From: Megalobrama amblycephala
Lineage: Eukaryota > Chordata > Actinopteri > Cypriniformes > Xenocyprididae
Assembly: GCF_018812025.1 (NCBI RefSeq)
Contig: NC_063051.1
Location: 1,606,001-1,670,000, forward strand
Direction of reading: 5' to 3'
DNA: 64,000 nt
The notes below the pieces were generated by a model. That model did no database searches, had not been told where the DNA came from, and saw only the letters and a program-made list of their open reading frames with translations. Made by a program: the position numbers and the translations under genes. Of this stretch, positions 48,419 through 59,183 are shown one piece after another (within the stretch, counting starts at the first letter, position 1; the number at the start of each line of letters is the position of its first letter).

Positions 48419-48787
48419 TTAAAAATGACTATATTTCTGGCTTAAAATTAACCCAAAATATGTTGGAAATTAAAAATCAGACACATAATTACTAGAGGCA
48501 ACAATAATAATCAAAAGGTGGACATTTATTAATAAGCAATTTAATAAATGTTTATTGTTTAATTATTATTCATTAAATTTATTATTAAATGTTAATTTCC
48601 AACAAACTTTGGGTTCATTTTAAGCAAGCAATACAGTCATTTGTAAACAATAGTTGAGTTAAATAAAACTACCCAGCACATTGGGCAAACATTTAACCCA
48701 ACTACTGGGTTAAAACAACCCAATCACTGGGTTTGTCCATTTTTAACCCAACTTGGGTTGTTTTTAACCCAGCATTTTTAGAGTGTA
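48419..48787. repeat. Palindromic 'AACCCA' MITE, copy 3, loop reversed
   Basis: The inner arms (48419-48471 and 48591-48660) and right outer arm match copies 1 and 2. The loop at 48472-48590 reads as the reverse complement of theirs: ATCAGACACATAATTACTAG here against CTAGTAATTATGTGTCTGAT at 1418. The simplest reading is that the whole palindromic element lies in the opposite orientation and has lost the other outer arm. Confidence 0.8.
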
Positions 48788-51700
48788 ACTGATCAATGAT
48801 TAACTTTAGCTCTTTATGAACATCCTGATCATTTTCTTGTCATTGCATGTAAAGAATATGAAAGTTTTCTGACAGTCTGTCAATTCGCTTTTATAAAATA
48901 CTTCAAAAGGTTGAGGGTAACCGGAATGACCCGGCTTGACGTCACTGTAACCAATGAAATATTAGGCTTGTACTCACTCATATTGGTGACTGTCTGATGG
49001 AACGAGATCCACTCCGGGATTTTTCTTAGCCGATGAACCGAAAAAACCCCCGGCATCGGTCATCTAGGTCAATGCAGATGTTGACTACTTCCAGCAGAGC
49101 AGCTGGCCTTTAAAGGTCAAATAAAGCGAGGCAGTTCAGAATAATTATTACTAACAGCTTTTCTTACCTAGTTTTCCCAGAGAATGCAGCTATTACTGAT
49201 GTCAATTATGAAAACAATTATAGAACGAATTCCACTCTAAATGCAATTTCTTAACTTTTTTAAAAGCCTGAAGAAAGTCTTTGAATGAACTACACCACAA
49301 AAAAGTGTGTTAATCATAACCTTAAAACAAACTGTTGATTCTCATGCACAGCCATGACAGAAAACAAGATGCACTCATTGTCACAACAACAGCAACATTT
49401 TTGGCAGCTCTGATTGACATTTTATTTCATTCAGAACCAAAGCACAACATAATTGTGTTGATGCTCCATTCGCATACAGTCTAGTTTTGGCTGCAATAGT
49501 AATGGCTATAAATGTCACCTCATGTTTGCATAGATTCAGTATTTATGCCGTGTTGTTGCATATAAATTACACCAGTGCATAATGCATCATATCAAAGACG
49601 AATTCAATCAACACTTGCTCTTTGCCACCGCAGCCATCAATCAACTATAAGTCACCATCTTTCACTGCAAACCAATGAGTTTGATGCTGTAAACTGCTGC
49701 TAATTGGATGCTTTCAACAGTAAAAGCAAGACAATAAAAAGAACAAGGACCAAAATGGAAATCATTACCATATTTTTGGGATTGTCCCATTATCGAAGAT
49801 TTTTGGAGAGGGATACACATTGCCCTGCATACTATTTTTAAATGTGCAATGAAAGTTACATTGTAAGTAACTAAAAATGTTAGCTAATCAGTCCTTTAGA
49901 TAAAGTAACTTGGATTGCATGTTAAAAATAATATATATTTTTTATATTTTGAAGTGTTGCTAGGAGTGTTGTAATGCATAATGCATTTTTTTCTTGGGGG
50001 TCTGTGAACAACAAACACCAGCTACTGCTCAAAATTATATTATGCAAATCACGTATTTTTCCATTAAATTACAATGTATTGGTCCCAAATCATTAACTTT
50101 TCCAGTTTACACTGTTGCACCATTTTTCCCCCAAAGACCAACATGCAAACTCACTTTTTTCAATTCTTGAAATGACAAAATCTGCATAAAAATGCAGTAT
50201 AAATTGAAATGTCAATCAGAGCTGTCTTAAATTTAGCTGTTGTTCTGACAATGAGCGCATCTTGTTTCCATCATGCATGGGAATCAATCAAGCATATGCT
50301 AAAAATCAAAGGGTGTGATTCATGCAAACCCATTTTTTTTTTCATTGTTGAAATGCAAAACCTTTCGTCTGAGCAGTTATTAGATTAAAACTCACCCATC
50401 TTGACTGTCATAGGTGTTGACTTTGAACTTGATCCCATTTTATGTGTAATATCTGTGCTTTTTTCTACAGAACTTCTCATCCGGTATCTGATCCCATTTA
50501 GGGAAAGCACTCAAACAATGCTAAAACAATATTGTCTCTAGCCACTACAAATAAAACATCCCGCCTCATTTTCACAGAGTTTGTCAAGATCTGTGCGAAG
50601 CATATGACTCAACCCAACATTCATTTATCAGTAATTCTCAATAATTCTCTAGGTCTGATTCCTGGCGATAGTGTGCACTGTTGAGAAGTCTTAATCACAG
50701 TCCCTCGAGACTTCCACAACTCGACTTCATTCATACAATGCTACCCACAAAGCTAAAGAGTTTCTAATGGGAAGAGTTATAGGATCAATACTGTGATTAG
50801 CAACAGCCTTGTAGCTATTGTGTGTTGTTGGCAATCTATCGTATCAATGCTGATGCCTGCGGGAAAAGCACACATGCTGCGAGAAGAAAAGAAGACTCAT
50901 GGGCTTAACCGCTCGGCCTATTAGAAACTGCTTGGCAGCATTGCAGCAGTCAATAATGAATTTAGCAAGCACCGGTTTTGAGCCACACTCATTTCACCTT
51001 GAGAATATGCAGCAAGACTAAATATTTGCTTGCGGATTTTGCAAGTTTCCTAGTCAAGCGTGTAGGTGTGAGGTAGAGCTTCATTTCTGCAGGTCTGTCA
51101 GTTGATGTAAATGGACAGAAGACCTAAAGAGGGCGCAATGCTCATTTTGCCAGAAAAACTCAATAACTTACTGAGGAAAAACATGACATGGACTTGATTT
51201 GATTCCAGATGAAATCTGCTCCACAAAGAGTCATTTACAGTGACAGACTGTATTGATTGTGGTTGACCTAAGTGTAAGCAAAAGGCTGAATTGACAGCAG
51301 AAATTCCCGGCATACACTTAGAGCATTTCCGCTGTTTTGATTTTCAACGTGACGCAGGCAATAGTCTTATCACAAAAAGTTAAGAAATCTATTTTGGATT
51401 AAAAAAAGCAAATGAAATGCATCTTATTATTTTCCTTTAGGATACTTAATGCACCAGAACAAATATATATTTTACTCTGATATCAATAATAAAAATGTAA
51501 ATATTGTGCTTTATCATTATGCAGTCCACTACACCAAGTGGGAATCATGCAGTGTGTTTGCTTGGCTAAAAATAAATAGCTCAAAGGCAGTGTACGTAAA
51601 CAAAAGCATTTCAGGGAATATATCACAAACTGATGTGTGATAAACATATGAATCATATTGTTTGGACAAAAGCCTCTGGTAAACATAAATTGGACTAAAT

Positions 51701-52436
51701 ATATACCTATGAAACTTGAGAAAGAAAATGGATGTCTTTTAGGTTTGTAGCCTAATTTTTATGGAGAAGAATGATTTTGTAATTGAAAAACTGTATTTTA
51801 TTACAATGCAAAATGTGATTCTGTTGGCAAGGCTTCAAAATTTAAATTTTTACTTTTTTTTTTTTTTTTTTTTTACCAGATGGTGCCATTTTCTCAGGTT
51901 TGGCCGATAAAGCAAATACTCACTTTATTCTTGTTTTCTGCTTATGCTCATTATAAAGCCAACTGGATAAATTATGCAGCTATAGTGTGTGTGTGTTGGT
52001 GTGGATGTCAGAGTGTGGTTTGTATATGTGTAATAAAAAAATTGTGTGCGTGTATATGTGCTTGCAATATTTGAGAGAGAAAAACTCTACTGCAAATCAC
52101 AAATCCAACCACTGTGTGTTCCAGTGGAGTTTTGCTGGCATCTAATGGGGAAAATTTGGTACTGCATCCAAATAAAATCTTACCGAAAGCTCATTTTTTT
52201 CAGATATCAACCTCAAATTTGGAACTTTTCAAAAAACTTAATCCTATTTAACAATTTTTTTGTTTCACTTTTTAAACTTTTCTTACATGAACAAGTTTCT
52301 TCAAGGGTCATCTTTAAAATGAGACCAAACTTAAATCTGTGCTCCCAAGCTTCAATTTTTTTAGGACAGTTTTTTGACATGGACATTTTTGTCCTCTATG
52401 GACCTATATGTGTAACTTTTTTTAGTTGACGCACAA
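48788..52436. other. Long unique stretch
   Basis: A possible L1 remnant lies at 49756-49866 and a poly-T tract at 51854-51874. Frames of up to 127 codons (52046-52429) have no recognisable domain. Confidence 0.45.
49756..49866 (+). pseudogene. Possible LINE (L1-type) ORF2 C-terminal remnant
   Basis: The plus-strand frame reads WKSLPYFWDCPIIEDFWRGI and ends at a stop at 49864. The spacing of FWDCP and EDFW matches the conserved 'FW-CP ... FW' motif in the C-terminal region of many L1-type ORF2 proteins. The fragment is only 36 codons long and no flanking reverse transcriptase is visible, so the call is tentative. Confidence 0.4.
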
Positions 52437-52540
52437 GGGTTAAATCAAGATACATTTGCTTGTTAAGCAAAATAACATAAGATAAGAAGTCTTGTTATTG
52501 AAAAAAAACCTAAACAAACAGAGTTTATGCTTAAAATAAT

Positions 52541-53054
52541 CACCCAGTTTAAATCTAGATTAAAGACGCATCTCTTTAGCCAAGCATTCACATAATGCAT
52601 CTCATATCAGATCAATTGCACATGACTATCTTTGCTTAATGTTATGAACAGCAGCTACGCTAATTATTCTCCATTTGCTTTTCTGTTTAGAGAGGACTTC
52701 AGCTTCAGTTTGGATCCAGCCTCTTAAGAAGACCTCAGATGACCAACACCTATGAAGAGACGGTGCCAACTCCTGCGAGGACTTCAGATGACGCAATCAT
52801 CTGGATCAACATGCACATTGCACAATTTCTATATCCTAATTATTGTTAATGTAATTAATTTTTCCAGGAGCTCACTGCTTCTACGTTCAGTTAAACTGCT
52901 AACAGTGATTGTAAATTAATTGCCTAAATTATTACATTATTTGCTAACTGCATTCTTTAAATTGTAATGTTGACATGCATTCTCTGTAAAGCTGCTTTGA
53001 AATGATATGTATCGTGAAAAGCGCTATACAAATAAATGTGAATTGAGTTGAATA
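52541..53054 (+). mobile_element. 5'-truncated LINE, 3' end, about 510 bp
   Basis: It ends AAAGCTGCTTTGAAATGATA, GCGCTATACAAATAAATG and a short GAATTGAGTTGAA tail, a type of 3' end I associate with L2/Rex1-like fish LINEs. The 5' boundary lies in the last codons of ORF2. AATAAT occurs next to both ends (52535-52540 and about 53054-53059) and may be the target duplication. Confidence 0.75.
52545..52595 (+). pseudogene. Last 16 codons of a LINE ORF2
   Basis: The frame reads QFKSRLKTHLFSQAFT then stop. 'FKSRLKTHLF' is a recurrent ending of reverse transcriptases of L2/CR1-type fish LINEs. The rest of the protein was lost by 5' truncation. Confidence 0.65.
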
Positions 53055-53240
53055 ATAAAATATCTTGTTTTTCCTTTGAATTAAATTAGTTTTTCTGCCC
53101 CCGTTGTCAAATATTTTTGATTATTTATAGGCATAAATTTACTTAATTTTGATCAATATTTCAGAAAACAAGACTTATTTTATGTCATTTTGCAACTCAA
53201 GATATTTTTACTGTTAAACAAGACAAAGAAAATGAAAGCC

Positions 53241-54639
53241 TATTAACAGAGATTGCATCATTTTATAGTTAAATGGCCCTGGGGTTAAAAATTGCAGTTT
53301 CATTGTGGACATTTTTGTCTATTTTGTGTACCTAAATAGATTTTGTGGGGGTGAAATGGTAAAATTCCAATAAAAATATCCATGCTATATCACTAGAAAA
53401 TTTTTGAAATAACCAGTTAAACAAAGATTTTGCCATACAGGATTCTTTAAAATTGAGATTTTTAGAGAGTGTGAGAGTTTTTGTTGCAGTGTGCATTTGT
53501 TCTAATTTCAAAACCACTAAAAATGCACAGATATGGTCAGTGATTTATCGCGCATCCTCCTCATCAGTGTGTCTGTGGCTTGTTAGCGCTGAAGAGCTCA
53601 CGGGCTTATAGAAGAAGTTCCTCGAGTAGAAGATGATGTAACTTTCCAGCAATAATCCTCAGTTGCAGACAAACGCTCTCAGAAATCAACTGGACGCTTT
53701 TGAGGAGCACTGCATCAGGAATTAAAGAAAACGAAAGACAAAAATAGACAAGCCAACCTGTTTGTAAGAAGAGTTAATCCTTTTTTAAAGTCATACGTTC
53801 ATTCGCACACTTCCGACTCAATTAGAGGTCTCGGACTGTGACAGCCTGCTGGAATTCATTACCTCGTTCCATTACACGCCCGTGCGGCCGAGGGGATGAG
53901 AAGGGCCAATCAATACAGTCAGTATCTGCTGCTTCTAATCTCTGTAGCCTGTGTCAGCGCTGCTATCTGTAATAGATCTCCGGGATTATAGAAATTCCTA
54001 AGACACTACGGCAGTCGCCCAGGTTACAGGCTTGTCTGCGACCTGGATGGCCGCCGGAGCTTTGCCTCGGCCCGTCTAGCGTGAGGGGAATGCCGGCGGG
54101 AGTTTAACGACCCGGGGATGGAGGACGCGAGGCAGGAGAGGCCGGATAAGCGTGGAGGGCAGGCGAGCAAAGAGTCCATGTAATTTCTCTAATCCTCCTG
54201 GCATTTATACCTCCACTGGCAGATAATGAAAATGAAAAATAAAAATGGTGGGGAAACTTTTTTAAACGTTTTAATCTGTTGCATGCTTAACCGCAGTTTC
54301 TCCCCGGTCAGCAAGATTCTAAATGCTGACTCATAGGAGACGTCATATTTAGTGCAGTCTAGACTTGAAGTATGAAGTCGGACCAGCATATCAAGAGACC
54401 AACCAGTTTTGCTTTTTGTGCCATTTTTAGAGGACGGTTAGCCTACATAAGAAATGCATGAAATGCCAAAATAATAAACCACCAGTGAAAAAACATATTG
54501 CACAGAAGTTTTGGATGTACAGAAACTACTAAAGAAACTGATGCTGCGCTCACGCCATGTCGTGATTACAAGATGAACACGTGACATTCTACTAGAGCTG
54601 TTCTCGGACTCGGAATTATAGGTTTCTATCGCAACTCTA
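53241..54639. other. Unique sequence, GC-rich toward the right
   Basis: The part at 53780-54180 is the most GC-rich unique DNA in the window (for example GGCCGCCGGAGC) and has no long frame. It contains CAATTAG and other homeodomain-like cores. It is a candidate conserved non-coding element, unproven. The last ~100 bp resemble parts of the element at 58492. Confidence 0.4.
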
Positions 54640-54640
54640 A

Positions 54641-54946
54641 AGGTGCGTTCACGTGGCCTCGTAATTCCTGTTGTTACAAGATTCCTGCTTGTAAAAAGCG
54701 TTCACGTCCTCGTAGAGCTCGTAATTACAGCTTGTAAACTGGGAGTTTTCTGAAAGCTCCCACATGTACCACGTGGCCGCTGTACCACCTGACCGCTGTA
54801 GATTCATTTATTAGGCGTTGATAGTGGTGCCATGGAAACGCATAATTCCCAGTCCAAGGACCAAAAGGACGTGAACAGCTCCGAATATAACGTCACGTGT
54901 TGTCATTTCAAGATTCCGGTAAATACAAGGTGACGTGAACGCAGCT
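54641..54946. mobile_element. TIR element 'AGGTGCGTTCACG', 306 bp
   Basis: Left end AGGTGCGTTCACGT; the inverted match ACGTGAACGCAGCT is at the right. TAA lies on both sides (54638-54640 and 54947-54949), compatible with a 3-bp PIF/Harbinger-type duplication. The interior includes CTCGTAATTACAGCTTGTAA, reused in reverse at 56036-56115. Confidence 0.7.
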
Positions 54947-54957
54947 TAACAACAGCA

Positions 54958-55361
54958 ATCCGGTTGTTAAGTCTGACGTCACGCGGCAGCGCTTCCGGGT
55001 CCTAACGCTCTATCTTGTACCACAAGAAAACAACAAATGGTGCTAATATACATACACGATGTGGTGTAATACTACAAAAAAATATATAATTATAACCTTT
55101 ATCTCCATACCAAAATTCCAGATGGCCAGACAATGATTCATCTTTTATAAATAATTAAAATATTAATATCTGTGACGCTGTGAGCACGGAGACTGTTGTG
55201 TAGACTGTAAGTATTTAAAATGTTTAACTTTTTTAAATGATTGATGTTTAATATGAATAAATAGCGCTCATAAACGGCCGTCGATGGCATTCTCAAGTGA
55301 AACGAGTCGAGGCTTGGACCCGGAAACGGCGTTCTTTACGTCACGACTTAACAAGCGGATA
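54958..55361. mobile_element. TIR element 'TCCGGTTGTTAAGTC', about 400 bp
   Basis: TCCGGTTGTTAAGTCTGACG at 54958 and the inverted GTCACGACTTAACAAGCGGA ending at 55359 belong to about 45 bp of terminal inverted repeat, including CTTCCGGGTCC / GGACCCGGAAA. No clear target duplication or transposase is seen. Confidence 0.75.
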
Positions 55362-56035
55362 GAAGTGGAAATCCGGAAGTGAGTTAGCATTTTAGGACTT
55401 CCGGTTCCAACGCCGTCAAGTCTGGGTTTTTTGAATGGGTTTTTGCTAAATCGCCTGAAATAAGGTCTGTGGTTAACAAAGCCTCTAAATACTTTCACGT
55501 TTTGATCTATGACATAAAACACACCAGTTATAACCCACTTGTGATTTTTTTAAAACTTTTACTGTGTCTTAAAATCGGCGGTTGCTAACAAATTGCTAAA
55601 AGGGACTACTTCCTTTGGCGGGGACTTTAGACGTCATCATTAAAAACGGGACATTTGGACAGCATTTCTCATGAAAAAGTGGATAAGTATTCATAACAGC
55701 TCAGATCATAATCAGCGAGCATGTTTTTAAATAAAGTTGTTTTCTAAATAAAGTTTGAGGAAGCTTGGTGGTGGCGACGTTGATCCACGACTATGGTGTG
55801 CTGTAGTCCGTTTATAGCCTACTGTTAGCTTTTTATATCTGACGACTTTATTTAGGCTTCAAAATCTATAAATACTGTGTTAACTTGTAAAGATTATCTT
55901 GATAGACAAAACGTGTAAGTGTCATAACCCTTTGTTAAACACAGAGCTTATTTTCTGCGATTTTCCAAAAGTCTATGGGAAAAATGCATAGGCTTTCAAC
56001 CGAGCGAACCCATGCGCCGCCTCTATATGAATCTG
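55362..56035. other. Unassigned, probably repeat-derived sequence
   Basis: AAGTGGAAATCCGGAAGTG and GGGACTACTTCCTTTGGCGG suggest further TIR-like pieces, but no boundary can be set. Confidence 0.35.
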
Positions 56036-56115
56036 AGGTGGTCAGGTGGTACAGCAGTCACTTAGAACAAGTCGGAGAGCTCATAAAATTCCCAGTTTAC
56101 AAGTTGTAATTACGA
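56036..56115 (-). repeat. Inverted fragment of the 54641 element family
   Basis: AGGTGGTCAGGTGGTACAGC and CCCAGTTTACAAGTTGTAAT are reverse complements of 54700-54795 with moderate divergence. Confidence 0.7.
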
Positions 56116-56267
56116 GTTGAGTTCTATTGAGTTCTTTATGCAATAACATCTAACCAACTTATTAAAGTCCTCCTGTAGTCAATAATTTTTATCTTTGATC
56201 ATCATATTTAAATGTTTTTTTGTTTTTTGTTTTCTGTGAAAAAAATGTATTCATGCCTTAAAATGGT

Positions 56268-56770
56268 TTAAAGGATTAGTTCACTTTCAAATTAAAATTT
56301 CCTGATAATTTACTCACCCCCATGTCATCCAAAATGTCCATGTCCTTCTTTCTTCAGTGGAAAAGAAATTAAGGTTTTTGATGAAAACAGGATTTTTCTC
56401 CTTATAGTGAACTTCACTGGCCTCCAAATGGTTGAAGGTCAAAGTTACAGTTTACAGCGATCCCAGACGAGAAATAAGGGTCTTATCTAGAGAAACCATC
56501 GCTCATTTTCTAAAAAAAATAAATAAAAATGTTATACATTTTAACCATAAATGCTCATCTTGAACTAGCTCTCTTCTTCTTCTTCTTCTTCTTCTCTATT
56601 TAAATTCCAGCAGTGTAGACACTGCTAAGTGTATTACTGCCCTCCACAGGTCAAAGTTTGAACTAATTGTTATATACTTGCACTAGCATATTGTAGGCTA
56701 TATGACAATTTAGTTCAAACTTTCACCTGTGGAGGGCAGTAATACACTTAGCAGCGTCTACACTTCTTCT
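56268..56770. repeat. Foldback element, apex intact, right arm lost
   Basis: It opens AAAGGATTAGTTCACTTTCA and contains AGAAATTAAGGTTTTTGATG, also found at 58918. The hairpin apex is two 55-bp arms, 56611-56665 and 56711-56765, which match as inverted repeats with only three differences around a 45-bp loop. A (TTC)n run lies at 56576-56595. The right arm ends after 56770, so only half of the longer palindrome survives. Confidence 0.85.
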
Positions 56771-58490
56771 TGATTTATTCTGTTAGTTTCAGCAAATGGG
56801 ACAATACATCAGCTCACAGCCACGAATGCATGTGAGAGGTTCAGTGCATTTTACTGAAATAAAAGTAATTTGATGTAATTAATTGAACAATAAGTACGTG
56901 CCCGATGGTGTGATTGTGATAATCAGATCCTTCAAGAGCTTCATACTTTAACGATTATTAAATCACAAAAAATATCCATCACAGAAACAGCGAGCGATAA
57001 TCATAATTAATGATGTGGAAATCATTCAGTCAGTCATTTAATAGTGCTGTCGTAAAATTGAGCTGGGAATATCTTTGTTACTGCAGTATCAAATACTGTA
57101 TCTATCTGCAGTTTTTGCACAGTTAAGTTCAACTGATTTTAAATGTTTTTGAGTGAATCTCACAGACCTTTTTAGGTCATCATAATGCAAGAAATCTCAT
57201 TCTCTTTACTGTAATCTGTAAAAAAAAAAAAAAAAAAAAGATAATGTATTATTTAAACTGTGAAGTATGCCGTTTTTACTTATTTAAACAATACATTACA
57301 GCGTAGTAAATGAATTACTGAACCACATAATGAGAATTCTTGGTAATCACCATGTTTATGATTGATTCAACATGTAAATACTGTAAAAAACAAGTATGCA
57401 TTTCATTAGTTATGAAATATTTGTAAAAACGCAAGTGACTGAATGGTAAATAACTAACATATAAATAAACAAATGCATTTAGAGGGCATTAAAATGCAGA
57501 GACTCATCTTTGGAGAGTTCACCTTTTAAAACTGAATTGCAGTGACGTACACAAAGCACTTGACATCCGCTCCACAATCCTGACATGGCCCAAAATTGTC
57601 CCTTTGCATAAGCACATTGCAATTAACCTCCCGCTGTAAAAGGTCAGCAAACTGCTAAAACATTCAAAGGTCGAAACCCGTGCTAACTTTACACAAGCGT
57701 CCCTGCTAAACTGAATTAGTGCTAATGATAAAATTGGTAGCTTTATGTGTCTTCTGACTACACACCAGCAGACGGGGTTGTGCAAGTTAATACAGCTATT
57801 AAGGGATAAAAGAATGAAACATAAACTTCACTGAGATTTGAGTGTTTGTTGGGGTACTAACCCTAACATTTCACTGAAGCAACATGGCATACATGCTTAA
57901 ATTTGTGAAGTAATATTTTATCAAAACAAGAAGTATGTGTCCTGGCAAAATATTATTTTTGATAGCAACATATAAATTAAAACATTGTACTATGTAAAAG
58001 TAATTATGGCATCAGTGCCCTTCCACGTTTTCAGCAGCATTGGTTTTCGGAAGTATATTTCCCATTAATTTTTCCCATATAGGGATTTTCGTTTAAGAGT
58101 TATATGCATGAACCAAACCAACCAAGTGAATCACATAACAAACTTTGATTTGCAGCAAAAAAAGCATTTGAAAATCTGACAAAAAGACAAAGGTTCAGGA
58201 CTGTGTACTTACCAGCCTTAATGAGGAAAAGAACTACAATACCGTGACCATTTTGTATCATGAATTTATTTTTCTCCTCTTTTTTAGCTTGCCTTGTAAT
58301 TTGGTTGTCTAATAAACCTGGCATTGAATATTACAAATATTTTTGGCTCTTTGACAAAATCGCTTTGGATAAAAGCATCTGCTAAATGTTATGCATGTTA
58401 TGCATACAAATATTTAAGTAGTTTGAGAGCGTAGAGAGATAACGTCATTCGCAGTGCTTCACGGGAATGGGAGAGCAATAAAGAGTTATC
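56771..58490. other. Unique non-coding sequence
   Basis: A poly-A tract lies at about 57221-57239. Nothing coding is recognised. Confidence 0.45.
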
Positions 58491-58491
58491 T

Positions 58492-58900
58492 TGCATTCAA
58501 GTCATGTCAGAAAGATAGTATTTACGAGTTGAACACACATGAACAATATCACAAAGTCGTAAATACCAGTGGGAAGCTCAGGATTTAGCAGTGATACTCT
58601 CAGGCTTTTTTATTTACAACAAAATTAATTAATTGCATGCGCAAAATATGATAGCATTGTAGTATAACTGTATAATAAGTAACAATAAAGTTTATAGTGG
58701 CATCATAAATTAATTAAAAACATAAAAAAGCAAAACACACCTTTTCTAGAAGTAGTTTAAAAACCTTGCTGTGGTTGATTAAAGAAGGCACACCGCCATC
58801 ATGCTCCAATGAAAGTGAGTTGAACACACCTGACGTCATAAACACGACTTTGTAAACTCGTAATTATGAACTTCAAAGGAGGACTGGAATGCACCATTAA
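58492..58900. mobile_element. TIR element 'TTGCATTCAAGTCATGTC', about 410 bp
   Basis: TTGCATTCAAGTCATGTC and TTTACGAGTTGAACACAC at the left are inverted relative to ACTCGTAATTATGAACTTC and GGACTGGAATGCACC at the right. Divergence is substantial and the target duplication is not clear. Confidence 0.6.
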
Positions 58901-58904
58901 TTTG

Positions 58905-59183
58905 GTGCAATTTGAAAAGAAATTAAGGTTTTTGAGGAAAACGTTCCAGGATTTTCTCCATATAGTGGACTTCACTGGGGTTCAACGGGTTGAAGGTCCA
59001 AATGTCAGTTTCAGTGCAGCTTCAAAGAGCTCAGACGAGGAATAAGAGTCTTATCTAGAGAAACTATTGGCCATTTTCTAAAAACATAAAAAATTATACA
59101 CCACAAATGCTCATCTTGCACTACTCTGCAATGTGTCACGCATTATGTAATCATGTTGGAAAGGTCACGCTTGATGTAGGCGG
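58905..59183. repeat. Fragment of the 56268 foldback family, cut by a Tc1 element
   Basis: AGAAATTAAGGTTTTTGAGG, TAAGAGTCTTATCTAGAGAA and AATGCTCATCTTGCACTA parallel 56366-56575. The sequence continues through CACGCTTGATGTAGGCGGA, which I recall as part of this family, and then runs directly into Tc1 sequence. Confidence 0.7.

Larger units (their letters stand above)
52437..53240. repeat. Palindromic 'TTGTCTTGTTT' MITE split by a LINE tail
   Basis: The left part (52437-52540, AATCAAGATACATTTGCTTG, then GAGTTTATGCTTAAAAT) and right part (53055-53240, AAATATCTTGTTTTTCCTTT, then GGCATAAATTTACTTAATTT) correspond to the uninterrupted copy at 24722-25129. Confidence 0.75.

Noticed and set aside
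48419..48787. Programmed loop inversion (invertible switch) in the palindromic MITE
   Set aside because: Opposite orientation of a palindromic element with loss of one outer arm explains the pattern without any inversion mechanism. It is retained only as an alternative in the findings.
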